Origin: Anastrepha obliqua
Taxonomy: Eukaryota; Arthropoda; Insecta; Diptera; Tephritidae
Reading direction: 5' to 3'
Length of the DNA stretch: 64,000 nt
Assembly (NCBI RefSeq): GCF_027943255.1
Contig: NC_072893.1
Location: 20,172,001-20,236,000, forward strand
A program made the position numbers and the translations under genes. The notes beneath the pieces are model-generated. The model was not told where the DNA came from, did no database searches, and saw only the letters and a program-made list of their open reading frames with translations. Of this stretch, positions 56,401 through 64,000 are shown piece by piece; position 1 is the first letter of the stretch, and the number at the start of each line of letters is the position of its first letter.

Positions 56401-57085
56401 AGGTGAATGTTATATATTGGTGGTCAGAAAAAGAGTGCTGTTTATCAACGCTCCAGTCCTGCACCAGTTGTGTACATGATTCGCTAGCAAGAGTAATATC
56501 GAGTACCTCTCTTCTAGACGAGTTAAGAAACGTAGGGACATCACCTCTATTACATATATCAAGCTTATTCGCTAGAATATAATCAAAAAGTTGCTCACCT
56601 CGTGTGTTGTCGTTTGTACTGCCCCAAACAATGTGATGTGCATTAGCGTCTGCTCCAATGATGATGCGTTTCTGGTTCAGATGCGCCGTATTGACGAGCC
56701 TCCTCACTGCTTCAGGAGGAGGCGCCTCCGCTGCGTCGTAAGGCATGTAAGCCGCCACAATCCAAATCGGGCCGTGGACTGCTTCAACCTCTATGGCAGT
56801 GGTGTCAGCATTGCTAAAGGGAAGAAGAAAAGCATTAATATGTTTTCGAATGAGAATACAAGAGCGCGATCTAACGTTAGCCTCACCTTGAAACAAGGTG
56901 TAGTGCCTATCTTTCAGGCCGCATATCTTGTTGTTTGATATCCAAGGTTCTTGGATGAGAATGATGTCTTCTCTGAGGTCAGAGAGACGAAGAATGAGGG
57001 CTGCCGAGGCAGCCTTAGAGTGGTGCAGATTAATCTGCAGCACTTTTAGACGGACATTTGATGACTGTGGCGTTCGCGTCATCAC
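53465..57085 (-). CDS. LOA-like ORF2: endonuclease, RT, RNase H
   Basis: 1206 residues. The APE-type endonuclease (about 14-230) has LQINLHHSKAA (Asn19), ILIQEPW (Glu46), GADANAHHIVW (Asp146) and SDHQYITF (Asp221-His222). The reverse transcriptase (about 440-780) has DFRPISLTSFCLKAFEKVL, MDIEGAFNNI (Asp577), GTPQGGVLSPLLWN (632-645) and AYADDIALCV (665-668). RNase H (about 922-1050) has IYTDGSK (Asp928), FQAEVCAIW (Glu963), FTDSQAA (Asp989) and ADELARAG (Asp1041). A C-terminal CCHC is at C1142, C1145, H1156, C1161. It nicks the target DNA and copies the element RNA. The ATG lies within the end of ORF1, in the +1 frame. Confidence 0.95.
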   Translation of the reverse strand: MMTRTPQSSNVRLKVLQINLHHSKAASAALILRLSDLREDIILIQEPWISNNKICGLKDRHYTLFQGEANVRSRSCILIRKHINAFLLPFSNADTTAIEVEAVHGPIWIVAAYMPYDAAEAPPPEAVRRLVNTAHLNQKRIIIGADANAHHIVWGSTNDNTRGEQLFDYILANKLDICNRGDVPTFLNSSRREVLDITLASESCTQLVQDWSVDKQHSFSDHQYITFTLKAETAKPMKYLNKKRMNWIKYKEHLANGLPDIRQFEMANKNDIENAVNMITKTCQSAARQSCPLTKTGGKHKPFWWTPEISELRNRTRKLFNQSKITDEWEEYRQCLKDFKKAVRSAKRTSWRSYTQELENTSEVSRLRKILASNPVSPSFIMTQDGTWTTSTDHTLRILLESHFPGCVANLPALPSTPQSNYGNRSDLISSNSISTAILSFKKFKSPGPDNIIPAELQEGLEILLPWLTRIFNKCLNLSYLPTTWKKSKVVFIPKTGKPSHCKANDFRPISLTSFCLKAFEKVLDEQIKTQLDTKLISEAQHAYTKGKSTETALHSLVQTVETSLHNKEYSLVAFMDIEGAFNNIEPNAILSEIAKLGINYSIRKMIEQMLQNRIITSELGLSRMRMYAVKGTPQGGVLSPLLWNLAVNSLLRNLEKAGCKVVAYADDIALCVSGKHLNTLTELMQRSINILSKWCTECGLNANPAKTDLVLFNRKQQSPPLQTITLKGESLLLSDSAKYLGVILDRKLSWKLNIENRCKKAFIALYTCKKAIGKTWGFSPRIIYWIYTSIIKPILFYGVVVWWTALEKRCRVATIDRVQRTACLLITGCLSTTPTKALNTLLHLLPIDLAGKAIAAKAATRMNAISKWNKYLGHSAILNRNTVISSDIDYHVSLPSPPLLFSCSLPTREEWKTNLTEINGPLTIYTDGSKQDGKVGFGIFSNSPHINLSFRLPDYCSVFQAEVCAIWYAAKTLLENRISLEDIRFFTDSQAAVRALSSSYTHSDVVRSCLLSLNEISVQNSVQVIWIPGHSGFEGNCKADELARAGAAQSNVSNLPTIHIPLSTCKLLIDREFHSIADRRWRVETTCVTTRQIWPSYNLKQTKTLISLSKHELSHIISLITGHCLLGTHARRLGVPQNDLCRYCEDEDEEVSSRHLLCSCPGLARSRLALLGSPTIDNLSVLSDLKIESLIKFSKRINIFDQNPQ

Positions 57086-58340
57086 CGCTATCTAAGAGAC
57101 TATCCTCGTCCTCGAGTTGGATGTTGAATAAGTTTCCCACAAGTTCGCTGTTTGATTCCGAATCGGACTCAATCATCGAAACTTGTGAGAGAGGCTTATC
57201 GACATCCATCTCGGGGGCCGCCGTACTCTCTTCGCTGGGTGCGAGGAGATTTTTCGGCTGATAGGTCCAAATGGTAGTGGTAGTGAACCCGAATGCCACA
57301 ATCCCCTTGCGGTCGTCCAGTGCTTGAACGCTTTCCTGGTCCAGGAGCAGCGTGACATGTCTGGAGTTTCCTGAAGGCTCTTCCACCTTAACTACCCTCC
57401 AGTTTTCGGTGGGTAGGTTCGGGTTTCCGATCTTCAGTAGCTCCAGGATGGTTTCCGGATCGGATGGCTCTACAGGTATTCTAGCTCTGCCGCGGGGTTT
57501 GTTGGGAATTTCGCTCTTTTTAATGAGTTGGAGATTCGCTCCGGGCCATACCTCGCCGAGTCGGTCGAGGGCCTTGCCGTACAGGCTGACCGAACGTTGA
57601 TCCGAGCACGCGATCAACTTGACCCTTGCCTGGAACCATCCCGCGTCAGAGCAGAAAGGAGGAGGCCCTGGGTTCTGCTTCAGAACGTCCAGGTATCCCA
57701 ACTGGAGTTTTCTCTCCACAATCTTCCAGTTTGATGGAGAGATGAAACCGTCAGGGTGGCTCTTATCCACCACCGCCATGACCAGACTATCTCTGGCAAC
57801 TTCGCAGAACTTGCGTAATTTGACCTCAGAGGAAGCTTTATGCTTCTTGGGGTCGTTGGAGCTAGAAGGATCCTCTGAAGACCGCTGCCGCTTAGCTGCA
57901 CTCGGTTTCTCTTTGGACGCCTCATACTTCCGAAGGACTTCCCGGGCCCAACCGAGAGTTGACTTTTGTTGGTCGGACAGCTCCTCCTCAGGGATTTTGC
58001 CGAACTTTTCCATAAGGAAAGTGGCGCGTCTTCGATCTCTGTATCGACGGAGATGAGGAGCGATGGGTTTTTTGGAGACTTCTGTCCGACTAGTTTTCCC
58101 AGTTTCTGGCAAAACAGATTTGGTGATCAATGGGTTCTCCGCAGCCGAGTCGGTTTTGGAGGAAGTAGAAGCCACCTGGGAGTGCGGTGGTGTCTCCCTG
58201 ACGGTCTTGCTCTTAGTGAGCACTTTAGCCACCGAAGGGGTGGTTTTTGACTCCGCCATTAGTTTGGTGGAGCCAACAGGTCTTCCGCGTCGGGAAGGAA
58301 TTTTTTGTTGTGTTGTTTGTTTTATGTTAGTTTTGTTCAT
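57030..58340 (-). CDS. LOA-like ORF1, nucleic-acid-binding type
   Basis: 436 residues. The basic N-terminus has an RGRPVGSTK AT-hook-like stretch (about 18-26). HLRRYRDRRRATFLMEKFGK follows (about 98-117), then a Lys/Ser-rich linker. The C-terminal half (about 180-365) has WFQARVKLIACSDQRSVSLY, ENWRVVKVEEPSGNSRHVTL and LDQESVQALDDRKGIVAFGF, resembling the DUF4780 domain found in LOA and Jockey-group ORF1s. The tail is acidic. I see no CCHC knuckles. It presumably binds element RNA. The ORF2 start codon pair ATGATG lies 53-56 nt before its stop. Confidence 0.9.
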   Translation of the reverse strand: MNKTNIKQTTQQKIPSRRGRPVGSTKLMAESKTTPSVAKVLTKSKTVRETPPHSQVASTSSKTDSAAENPLITKSVLPETGKTSRTEVSKKPIAPHLRRYRDRRRATFLMEKFGKIPEEELSDQQKSTLGWAREVLRKYEASKEKPSAAKRQRSSEDPSSSNDPKKHKASSEVKLRKFCEVARDSLVMAVVDKSHPDGFISPSNWKIVERKLQLGYLDVLKQNPGPPPFCSDAGWFQARVKLIACSDQRSVSLYGKALDRLGEVWPGANLQLIKKSEIPNKPRGRARIPVEPSDPETILELLKIGNPNLPTENWRVVKVEEPSGNSRHVTLLLDQESVQALDDRKGIVAFGFTTTTIWTYQPKNLLAPSEESTAAPEMDVDKPLSQVSMIESDSESNSELVGNLFNIQLEDEDSLLDSGDDANATVIKCPSKSAAD

Positions 58341-58694
58341 TTTTGCGGGGCGGTCACTCAGCTGACGAGTCAGCAGTCGTAACCAGAGATTTTAGTAGGG
58401 AAATAATGGGGTTCGCCACGCCAGAGCCCTATGCCGTGGTAAGTCTAATTTAAACTGGGGTGCGACAGGTGCCCCAGAGTCCGCATACTAGCGACTTAGC
58501 TCACCCTAAGCCATGCATCCCTCGGCGTATGCTGTTCCACCTTGGATTGGTAGCCTTTGATATAAGGAAGTGGCCTTCTCCCCGTGAGTCCATGTTTACT
58601 CCATTCGTATTAGCAGAGACATGACCTACTAATACGAGTGGCTTCTCGCCTTCCACCGAAGTGGATATGGGTCACTGCCAGCAATTATGGCAGT
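58341..58694 (-). promoter_or_regulatory. 5' leader of LOA-like copy 1, three hairpins
   Basis: Read on the minus strand from 58694: stem CTGCCA/TGGCAG (58693-58675); then CCAC-TTCG-GTGG, a classic UUCG tetraloop (58664-58653); then a 13-bp stem CCACTCGTATTAG / CTAATACGAATGG (58641-58601) with one G-T pair. Such leaders in LINEs may hold an internal promoter, an IRES or a self-cleaving ribozyme. Which of these applies is not decided by eye. Confidence 0.6.
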
Positions 58695-58725
58695 TAACCT
58701 TTATTTATTTATTTATTTTTAATCG
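58695..58725. repeat. T-rich remnant between the two LINE copies
   Basis: TAACCTTTATTTATTTATTT then ATTTTTAATCG: the same wording as the tract at 52560-53340. The second copy's tail begins directly after it. Confidence 0.8.
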
Positions 58726-58857
58726 TTTGGTTGGTTGGGTTGGTTGGTTGGTTTAAGGGTGACCCCGCATCGGAGTGCCACATAGACCGCAAGTTGGGTC
58801 CGTTGTGTTGCCCTAGAGCTCATTATGTTATATGATTTCCCCACCTAACCGAGATTT

Positions 58858-61800
58858 TTATTGTAGATTTTGCTCAAAGATATTAATTCGTTTCGAGAAT
58901 TTGATGAAAGATTCGATTTTCAGGTTCGAGAGTACTGAAAGATTGTCAATTGTTGGAGAGCCTAGAAGAGCGAGGCGACTTCTGGCTAGACCGGGACAAC
59001 TGCACAGCAAATGTCTGCTCGATACTTCCTCATCTTCGTCCTCGCAGTATCTGCACAGGTCGTTTTGAGGAACCCCGAGCCGACGTGCGTGAGTGCCCAA
59101 CAGGCAGTGGCCGGTGATAAGAGATATTATATGGCTTAGTTCGTGTTTCGAAAGACTTATAAGGGTTTTTGTCTGTTTCAGATTGTAGGATGGCCAGATT
59201 TGTCTGGTCGTAACGCAAGTAGTTTCCACTCGCCACCTCCGATCAGCAATGCTGTGAAATTCTCGATCAATGAGTAATTTACATGTTGAGAGCGGAATGT
59301 GGATTGTGGGTAAGTTACTAACATTTGATTGCGCAGCTCCAGCTCTTGCGAGCTCATCAGCTTTGCAGTTACCTTCGAATCCACTGTGACCCGGTATCCA
59401 GATAACTTGGACAGAATTCTGAACACTTATCTCGTTAAGAGATAAGAGACAGGATCGAACCACATCTGAGTGCGTATAAGAGGAGCTGAGTGCTCGAACG
59501 GCCGCTTGACTGTCGGTGAAAAAGCGGATATCCTCTAGTGATATTCTATTTTCTAAGAGAGTTTTCGCAGCATACCAGATAGCGCATACTTCCGCTTGGA
59601 ATACGCTGCAGTAGTCGGGTAATCTAAATGATAGATTAATGTGAGGGGAATTGGAAAAGATTCCAAATCCCACTTTGCCGTCTTGTTTTGAACCATCTGT
59701 ATATATAGTCAGAGGGCCATTGATTTCGGTTAGATTTGTCTTCCATTCTTCCCTAGTTGGGAGTGAACAGGAGAATAGCAAGGGTGGTGATGGAAGACTT
59801 ACATGATAGTCTATGTCGGAAGAGATAACAGTGTTCCTGTTCAGTATGGCCGAATGGCCAAGATACTTATTCCATTTCGATATAGCATTCATGCGTGTCG
59901 CTGCTTTCGCTGCAATCGCTTTGCCAGCCAGATCGATAGGGAGCAAGTGAAGCAACGTATTTAGAGCCTTAGTAGGTGTTGTACTTAAGCATCCTGTTAT
60001 CAGGAGGCAGGCTGTTCTTTGAACTCGATCAATTGTGGCTACTCTACACCGTTTTTCGAGTGCTGTCCACCATACAACCACACCGTAGAAGAGTATCGGT
60101 TTGATGATCGAGGTATATATCCAATAAATGATCCGAGGTGAAAAACCCCAGGTTTTGCCTATAGCTTTCTTACAAGTATAAAGAGCTATGAAAGCTTTTT
60201 TACATCTGTTTTCGATGTTCAATTTCCAACTCAACTTCCTATCTAGAATAACTCCTAGATATTTAGCTGAATCAGATAGGAGTAATGATTCCCCTTTTAA
60301 GGTTATTGTTTGCAGTGGAGGAGATTGTTGTTTCCTATTGAAGAGAACAAGATCTGTCTTTGCTGGATTCGCATTTAGTCCGCATTCGGTGCACCATTTT
60401 GACAGAATATTGATTGAGCGTTGCATGAGCTCAGTGAGGGTATTCAGGTGTTTGCCTGACACGCAGAGAGCAATATCATCTGCATAGGCTACAACCTTGC
60501 AGCCTGCTTTTTCGAGATTTCGAAGCAAACTGTTTACAGAGAGATTCCAGAGAAGGGGTGAAAGTACTCCGCCTTGGGGAGTGCCTTTGACGGCGTACAT
60601 TCTCATGCGGCTTAGCCCAAGCTCTGAAGTGATTATTCTATTTTGGAGCATTTGTTCGATCATCTTTCGGATGGAGTAATTAATACCCAATTTGGCAATT
60701 TCAGATAAAATAGCGTTGGGTTCAATATTATTAAAAGCACCTTCTATGTCCATAAATGCGACAAGAGAGTACTCCTTATTGTGAAGGGAAGTTTCTACTG
60801 TTTGCACCAGTGAATGAAGTGCCGTTTCAGTCGATTTCCCTTTAGTGTAGGCATGTTGTGCCTCAGAGATCAACTTAGTATCAAGTTGGGTTTTGATTTG
60901 CTCATCTAAGACTTTTTCAAAAGCCTTTAAGCAAAAAGAGGTTAGGCTAATGGGCCTGAAGTCGTTTGCTTTGCAGTGTGAAGGTTTCCCCGTTTTCGGA
61001 ATGAATACTACCTTCGATTTCTTCCAAGTTGTCGGAAGGTAAGAGAGATTTAAACACTTGTTAAAGATCCTTGTTAACCAAGGCAGTAGAATTTCCAGTC
61101 CTTCTTGAAGTTCTGCTGGAATGATGTTGTCAGGACCTGGTGATTTAAATTTTTTAAAGCTTAGTATTGCTGTAGAGATGCTATTAGAGCTGATTAGATC
61201 TGATCTATTCCCATAATTACTCTGAGGAGTGCTGGGAAGTGCAGGTAGGTTGGCAACACAGCCTGGAAAGTGAGATTCTAGAAGGATTCTAAGAGTGTGG
61301 TCAGTTGAAGTAGTCCAAGTTCCATCTTGAGTCATGATAAAACTGGGAGAGACTGGGTTTGATGCAAGAATCTTGCGTAGTCTGCTTACTTCTGAGGTGT
61401 TCTCTAATTCTTGAGTGTATGATCGCCAGGATGTGCGTTTTGCACTTCTGACAGCTTTCTTAAAGTCTTTGAGACATTGTCGATATTCTTCCCATTCGTC
61501 TGTAATTTTAGATTGGTTAAAGAGTTTCCGAGTTCGATTGCGAAGTTCTGAGATTTCTGGAGTCCACCAAAAAGGTTTATGCTTACCTCCTGTTTTTGTC
61601 AGGGGACAAGATTGTCGTGCTGCGCTTTGACACGTCTTCGTTATCATGTTGACAGCGTTTTCGATATCGTTTTTATTTGCCATTTCAAACTGCCTGATAT
61701 CAGGAAGTCCATTGGCAAGATGTTCTTTATATTTGATCCAATTCATACGTTTTTTGTTAAGGTACTTCATGGGTTTTGCCGTTTCGGCTTTTAAGGTGAA

Positions 61801-62478
61801 TGTTATATATTGGTGGTCAGAAAAAGAGTGCTGTTTATCAACGCTCCAGTCCTGCACCAGTTGTGTACATGATTCGCTAGCAAGAGTAATATCGAGTACC
61901 TCTCTTCTAGACGAGTTAAGAAACGTAGGGACATCACCTCTATTACATATATCAAGCTTATTCGCTAGAATATAATCAAAAAGTTGCTCACCTCGTGTGT
62001 TGTCGTTTGTACTGCCCCAAACAATGTGATGTGCATTAGCGTCTGCTCCAATGATGATGCGTTTCTGGTTCAGATGCGCCGTATTGACGAGCCTCCTCAC
62101 TGCTTCAGGAGGAGGCGCCTCCGCTGCGTCGTAAGGCATGTAAGCCGCCACAATCCAAATCGGGCCGTGGACTGCTTCAACCTCTATGGCAGTGGTGTCA
62201 GCATTGCTAAAGGGAAGAAGAAAAGCATTAATATGTTTTCGAATGAGAATACAAGAGCGCGATCTAACGTTAGCCTCACCTTGAAACAAGGTGTAGTGCC
62301 TATCTTTCAGGCCGCATATCTTGTTGTTTGATATCCAAGGTTCTTGGATGAGAATGATGTCTTCTCTGAGGTCAGAGAGACGAAGAATGAGGGCTGCCGA
62401 GGCAGCCTTAGAGTGGTGCAGATTAATCTGCAGCACTTTTAGACGGACATTTGATGACTGTGGCGTTCGCGTCATCAC
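58858..62478 (-). CDS. LOA-like ORF2, copy 2
   Basis: 1206 residues, same domains and residues as copy 1. Differences seen: Ala647 to Ser in WNLxVNSLL just after the RT GTPQGG motif, and four residues in the last 25 (SNLKIESF versus SDLKIESL; IFEQNL versus IFDQNP). No catalytic residue is changed, so this copy also looks able to encode an active enzyme. Confidence 0.95.
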   Translation of the reverse strand: MMTRTPQSSNVRLKVLQINLHHSKAASAALILRLSDLREDIILIQEPWISNNKICGLKDRHYTLFQGEANVRSRSCILIRKHINAFLLPFSNADTTAIEVEAVHGPIWIVAAYMPYDAAEAPPPEAVRRLVNTAHLNQKRIIIGADANAHHIVWGSTNDNTRGEQLFDYILANKLDICNRGDVPTFLNSSRREVLDITLASESCTQLVQDWSVDKQHSFSDHQYITFTLKAETAKPMKYLNKKRMNWIKYKEHLANGLPDIRQFEMANKNDIENAVNMITKTCQSAARQSCPLTKTGGKHKPFWWTPEISELRNRTRKLFNQSKITDEWEEYRQCLKDFKKAVRSAKRTSWRSYTQELENTSEVSRLRKILASNPVSPSFIMTQDGTWTTSTDHTLRILLESHFPGCVANLPALPSTPQSNYGNRSDLISSNSISTAILSFKKFKSPGPDNIIPAELQEGLEILLPWLTRIFNKCLNLSYLPTTWKKSKVVFIPKTGKPSHCKANDFRPISLTSFCLKAFEKVLDEQIKTQLDTKLISEAQHAYTKGKSTETALHSLVQTVETSLHNKEYSLVAFMDIEGAFNNIEPNAILSEIAKLGINYSIRKMIEQMLQNRIITSELGLSRMRMYAVKGTPQGGVLSPLLWNLSVNSLLRNLEKAGCKVVAYADDIALCVSGKHLNTLTELMQRSINILSKWCTECGLNANPAKTDLVLFNRKQQSPPLQTITLKGESLLLSDSAKYLGVILDRKLSWKLNIENRCKKAFIALYTCKKAIGKTWGFSPRIIYWIYTSIIKPILFYGVVVWWTALEKRCRVATIDRVQRTACLLITGCLSTTPTKALNTLLHLLPIDLAGKAIAAKAATRMNAISKWNKYLGHSAILNRNTVISSDIDYHVSLPSPPLLFSCSLPTREEWKTNLTEINGPLTIYTDGSKQDGKVGFGIFSNSPHINLSFRLPDYCSVFQAEVCAIWYAAKTLLENRISLEDIRFFTDSQAAVRALSSSYTHSDVVRSCLLSLNEISVQNSVQVIWIPGHSGFEGNCKADELARAGAAQSNVSNLPTIHIPLSTCKLLIDREFHSIADRRWRVETTCVTTRQIWPSYNLKQTKTLISLSKHELSHIISLITGHCLLGTHARRLGVPQNDLCRYCEDEDEEVSSRHLLCSCPGLARSRLALLGSPTIDNLSVLSNLKIESFIKFSKRINIFEQNLQ

Positions 62479-63733
62479 CGCTATCTAAGAGACTATCCTC
62501 GTCCTCGAGTTGGATGTTGAATAAGTTTCCCACAAGTTCGCTGTTTGATTCCGAATCGGACTCAATCATCGAAACTTGTGAGAGAGGCTTATCGACATCC
62601 ATCTCGGGGGCCGCCGTACTCTCTTCGCTGGGTGCGAGGAGATTTTTCGGCTGATAGGTCCAAATGGTAGTGGTAGTGAACCCGAATGCCACAATCCCCT
62701 TGCGGTCGTCCAGTGCTTGAACGCTTTCCTGGTCCAGGAGCAGCGTGACATGTCTGGAGTTTCCTGAAGGCTCTTCCACCTTAACTACCCTCCAGTTTTC
62801 GGTGGGTAGGTTCGGGTTTCCGATCTTCAGTAGCTCCAGGATGGTTTCCGGATCGGATGGCTCTACAGGTATTCTAGCTCTGCCGCGGGGTTTGTTGGGA
62901 ATTTCGCTCTTTTTAATGAGTTGGAGATTCGCTCCGGGCCATACCTCGCCGAGTCGGTCGAGGGCCTTGCCGTACAGGCTGACCGAACGTTGATCCGAGC
63001 ACGCGATCAACTTGACCCTTGCCTGGAACCATCCCGCGTCAGAGCAGAAAGGAGGAGGCCCTGGGTTCTGCTTCAGAACGTCCAGGTATCCCAACTGGAG
63101 TTTTCTCTCCACAATCTTCCAGTTTGATGGAGAGATGAAACCGTCAGGGTGGCTCTTATCCACCACCGCCATGACCAGACTATCTCTGGCAACTTCGCAG
63201 AACTTGCGTAATTTGACCTCAGAGGAAGCTTTATGCTTCTTGGGGTCGTTGGAGCTAGAAGGATCCTCTGAAGACCGCTGCCGCTTAGCTGCACTCGGTT
63301 TCTCTTTGGACGCCTCATACTTCCGAAGGACTTCCCGGGCCCAACCGAGAGTTGACTTTTGTTGGTCGGACAGCTCCTCCTCAGGGATTTTGCCGAACTT
63401 TTCCATAAGGAAAGTGGCGCGTCTTCGATCTCTGTATCGACGGAGATGAGGAGCGATGGGTTTTTTGGAGACTTCTGTCCGACTAGTTTTCCCAGTTTCT
63501 GGCAAAACAGATTTGGTGATCAATGGGTTCTCCGCAGCCGAGTCGGTTTTGGAGGAAGTAGAAGCCACCTGGGAGTGCGGTGGTGTCTCCCTGACGGTCT
63601 TGCTCTTAGTGAGCACTTTAGCCACCGAAGGGGTGGTTTTTGACTCCGCCATTAGTTTGGTGGAGCCAACAGGTCTTCCGCGTCGGGAAGGAATTTTTTG
63701 TTGTGTTGTTTGTTTTATGTTAGTTTTGTTCAT
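62423..63733 (-). CDS. LOA-like ORF1, copy 2
   Basis: 436 residues, identical in translation to ORF1 of copy 1, and with the same 56-nt overlap with ORF2. The identity of two adjacent copies implies very recent duplication, insertion or gene conversion. Confidence 0.9.
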   Translation of the reverse strand: MNKTNIKQTTQQKIPSRRGRPVGSTKLMAESKTTPSVAKVLTKSKTVRETPPHSQVASTSSKTDSAAENPLITKSVLPETGKTSRTEVSKKPIAPHLRRYRDRRRATFLMEKFGKIPEEELSDQQKSTLGWAREVLRKYEASKEKPSAAKRQRSSEDPSSSNDPKKHKASSEVKLRKFCEVARDSLVMAVVDKSHPDGFISPSNWKIVERKLQLGYLDVLKQNPGPPPFCSDAGWFQARVKLIACSDQRSVSLYGKALDRLGEVWPGANLQLIKKSEIPNKPRGRARIPVEPSDPETILELLKIGNPNLPTENWRVVKVEEPSGNSRHVTLLLDQESVQALDDRKGIVAFGFTTTTIWTYQPKNLLAPSEESTAAPEMDVDKPLSQVSMIESDSESNSELVGNLFNIQLEDEDSLLDSGDDANATVIKCPSKSAAD

Positions 63734-64000
63734 TTTTGCGGGGCGGTCACTCAGCTGACGAGTCAGCAGTCGTAACCAGAGATTTTAGTAGGGAAATAAT
63801 GGGGTTCGCCACGCCAGAGCCCTATGCCGTGGTAAGTCTAATTTAAACTGGGGTGCGACAGGTGCCCCAGAGTCCGCATACTAGCGACTTAGCTCACCCT
63901 AAGCCATGCATCCCTCGGCGTATGCTGTTCCACCTTGGATTGGTAGCCTTTGATATAAGGAAGTGGCCTTCTCCCCGTGAGTCCATGTTTACTCCATTCG

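Larger units (their letters stand above)
53341..58694 (-). mobile_element. full-length LOA-like LINE, copy 1
   Basis: 5.35 kb, minus strand. The 3' end is at 53341 with a (AACC)n tail (read as GGTT on +) and the 5' end at 58694. A candidate target duplication TAACCTT is at 53334-53340 and 58695-58701. It contains ORF1 (58340-57030) and ORF2 (57085-53465), overlapping by 56 nt, and a structured ~350-nt 5' leader. All catalytic residues are present, so it may be autonomous. The LOA clade is inferred from RNase H in ORF2, the RT motif style and the DUF4780-like ORF1 without zinc knuckles. Confidence 0.93.
58726..64000 (-). mobile_element. LOA-like LINE, copy 2 (5' end beyond window)
   Basis: Same structure as copy 1, with a constant offset of 5393 bp and no indel that I can see. 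The 3' tail (GGTT units on +) begins at about 58726. The window ends where copy 1 has position 58607, so about 87 bp of the leader are missing. Nine substitutions lie in the first ~210 bp of the 3' end. In the rest I noticed one (coding Ala to Ser in ORF2). Confidence 0.93.

Noticed and set aside
53465..58340. Many + strand ORFs of 60-145 codons inside the LINE copies
   Set aside because: They are antisense shadows of ORF1/ORF2 and repeat identically in both copies.

Overview
This window comes from a higher fly (Diptera), most likely a tephritid-like or related schizophoran. I infer this from two linked single-copy host genes, from short GT-AG introns of 58-103 bp, and from the dense load of insect-type mobile elements. 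The host genes match the Drosophila neighbours mei-38 (TPX2-like spindle protein, four coding exons, 32962-34359) and rush (PH+FYVE endosomal protein, single exon, 36610-37524). Both are on the + strand, about 2.2 kb apart. I see no prokaryotic gene, rRNA, functional tRNA or CRISPR array.

Nearly everything else is mobile DNA, much of it nested. 1-14 kb holds LINE 3' ends, several Tc1/mariner relics with terminal inverted repeats (TIRs) and TA target duplications, and two copies of a tRNA-derived SINE. 14.7-18 kb is a Tigger/pogo element carrying a second, psq-type pogo element. 18.4-19.4 kb is a long palindrome. 20-28 kb is a mosaic of Tc1, mariner and LINE pieces, including a 5'-truncated RTE-like LINE with a clean 14-bp target duplication inside a mariner. 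28.36-31.6 kb is a 3.2-kb DNA transposon with 153-bp TIRs, an 8-bp duplication and a divergent hAT-like transposase; this is the best candidate for an under-described system. Downstream of rush come two TTAA-flanked elements (one a piggyBac remnant that keeps the C-terminal Cys-rich domain), more mariner and LINE relics, SINE-like repeats, and a full-length Tc1 relic with a short repeat inside it.

The last 14 kb holds an A-rich minisatellite (49.6-50.6 kb), a T-rich (TTTAT)-like tract (52.6-53.3 kb) and two head-to-tail, almost identical copies of a full-length LOA-like non-LTR retrotransposon (53341-58694 and 58726 to the window end, minus strand). Both copies have intact ORF1 and ORF2 with all endonuclease, reverse transcriptase and RNase H catalytic residues. 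Their differences cluster in the last ~210 bp at the 3' end.

Functionally the host genes are unrelated (spindle microtubules; endosomal trafficking). The transposons show layers of invasion: old broken mariner and Tc1 copies served as landing sites for younger LINEs and SINEs, and the LOA copies are young enough to be possible autonomous donors.
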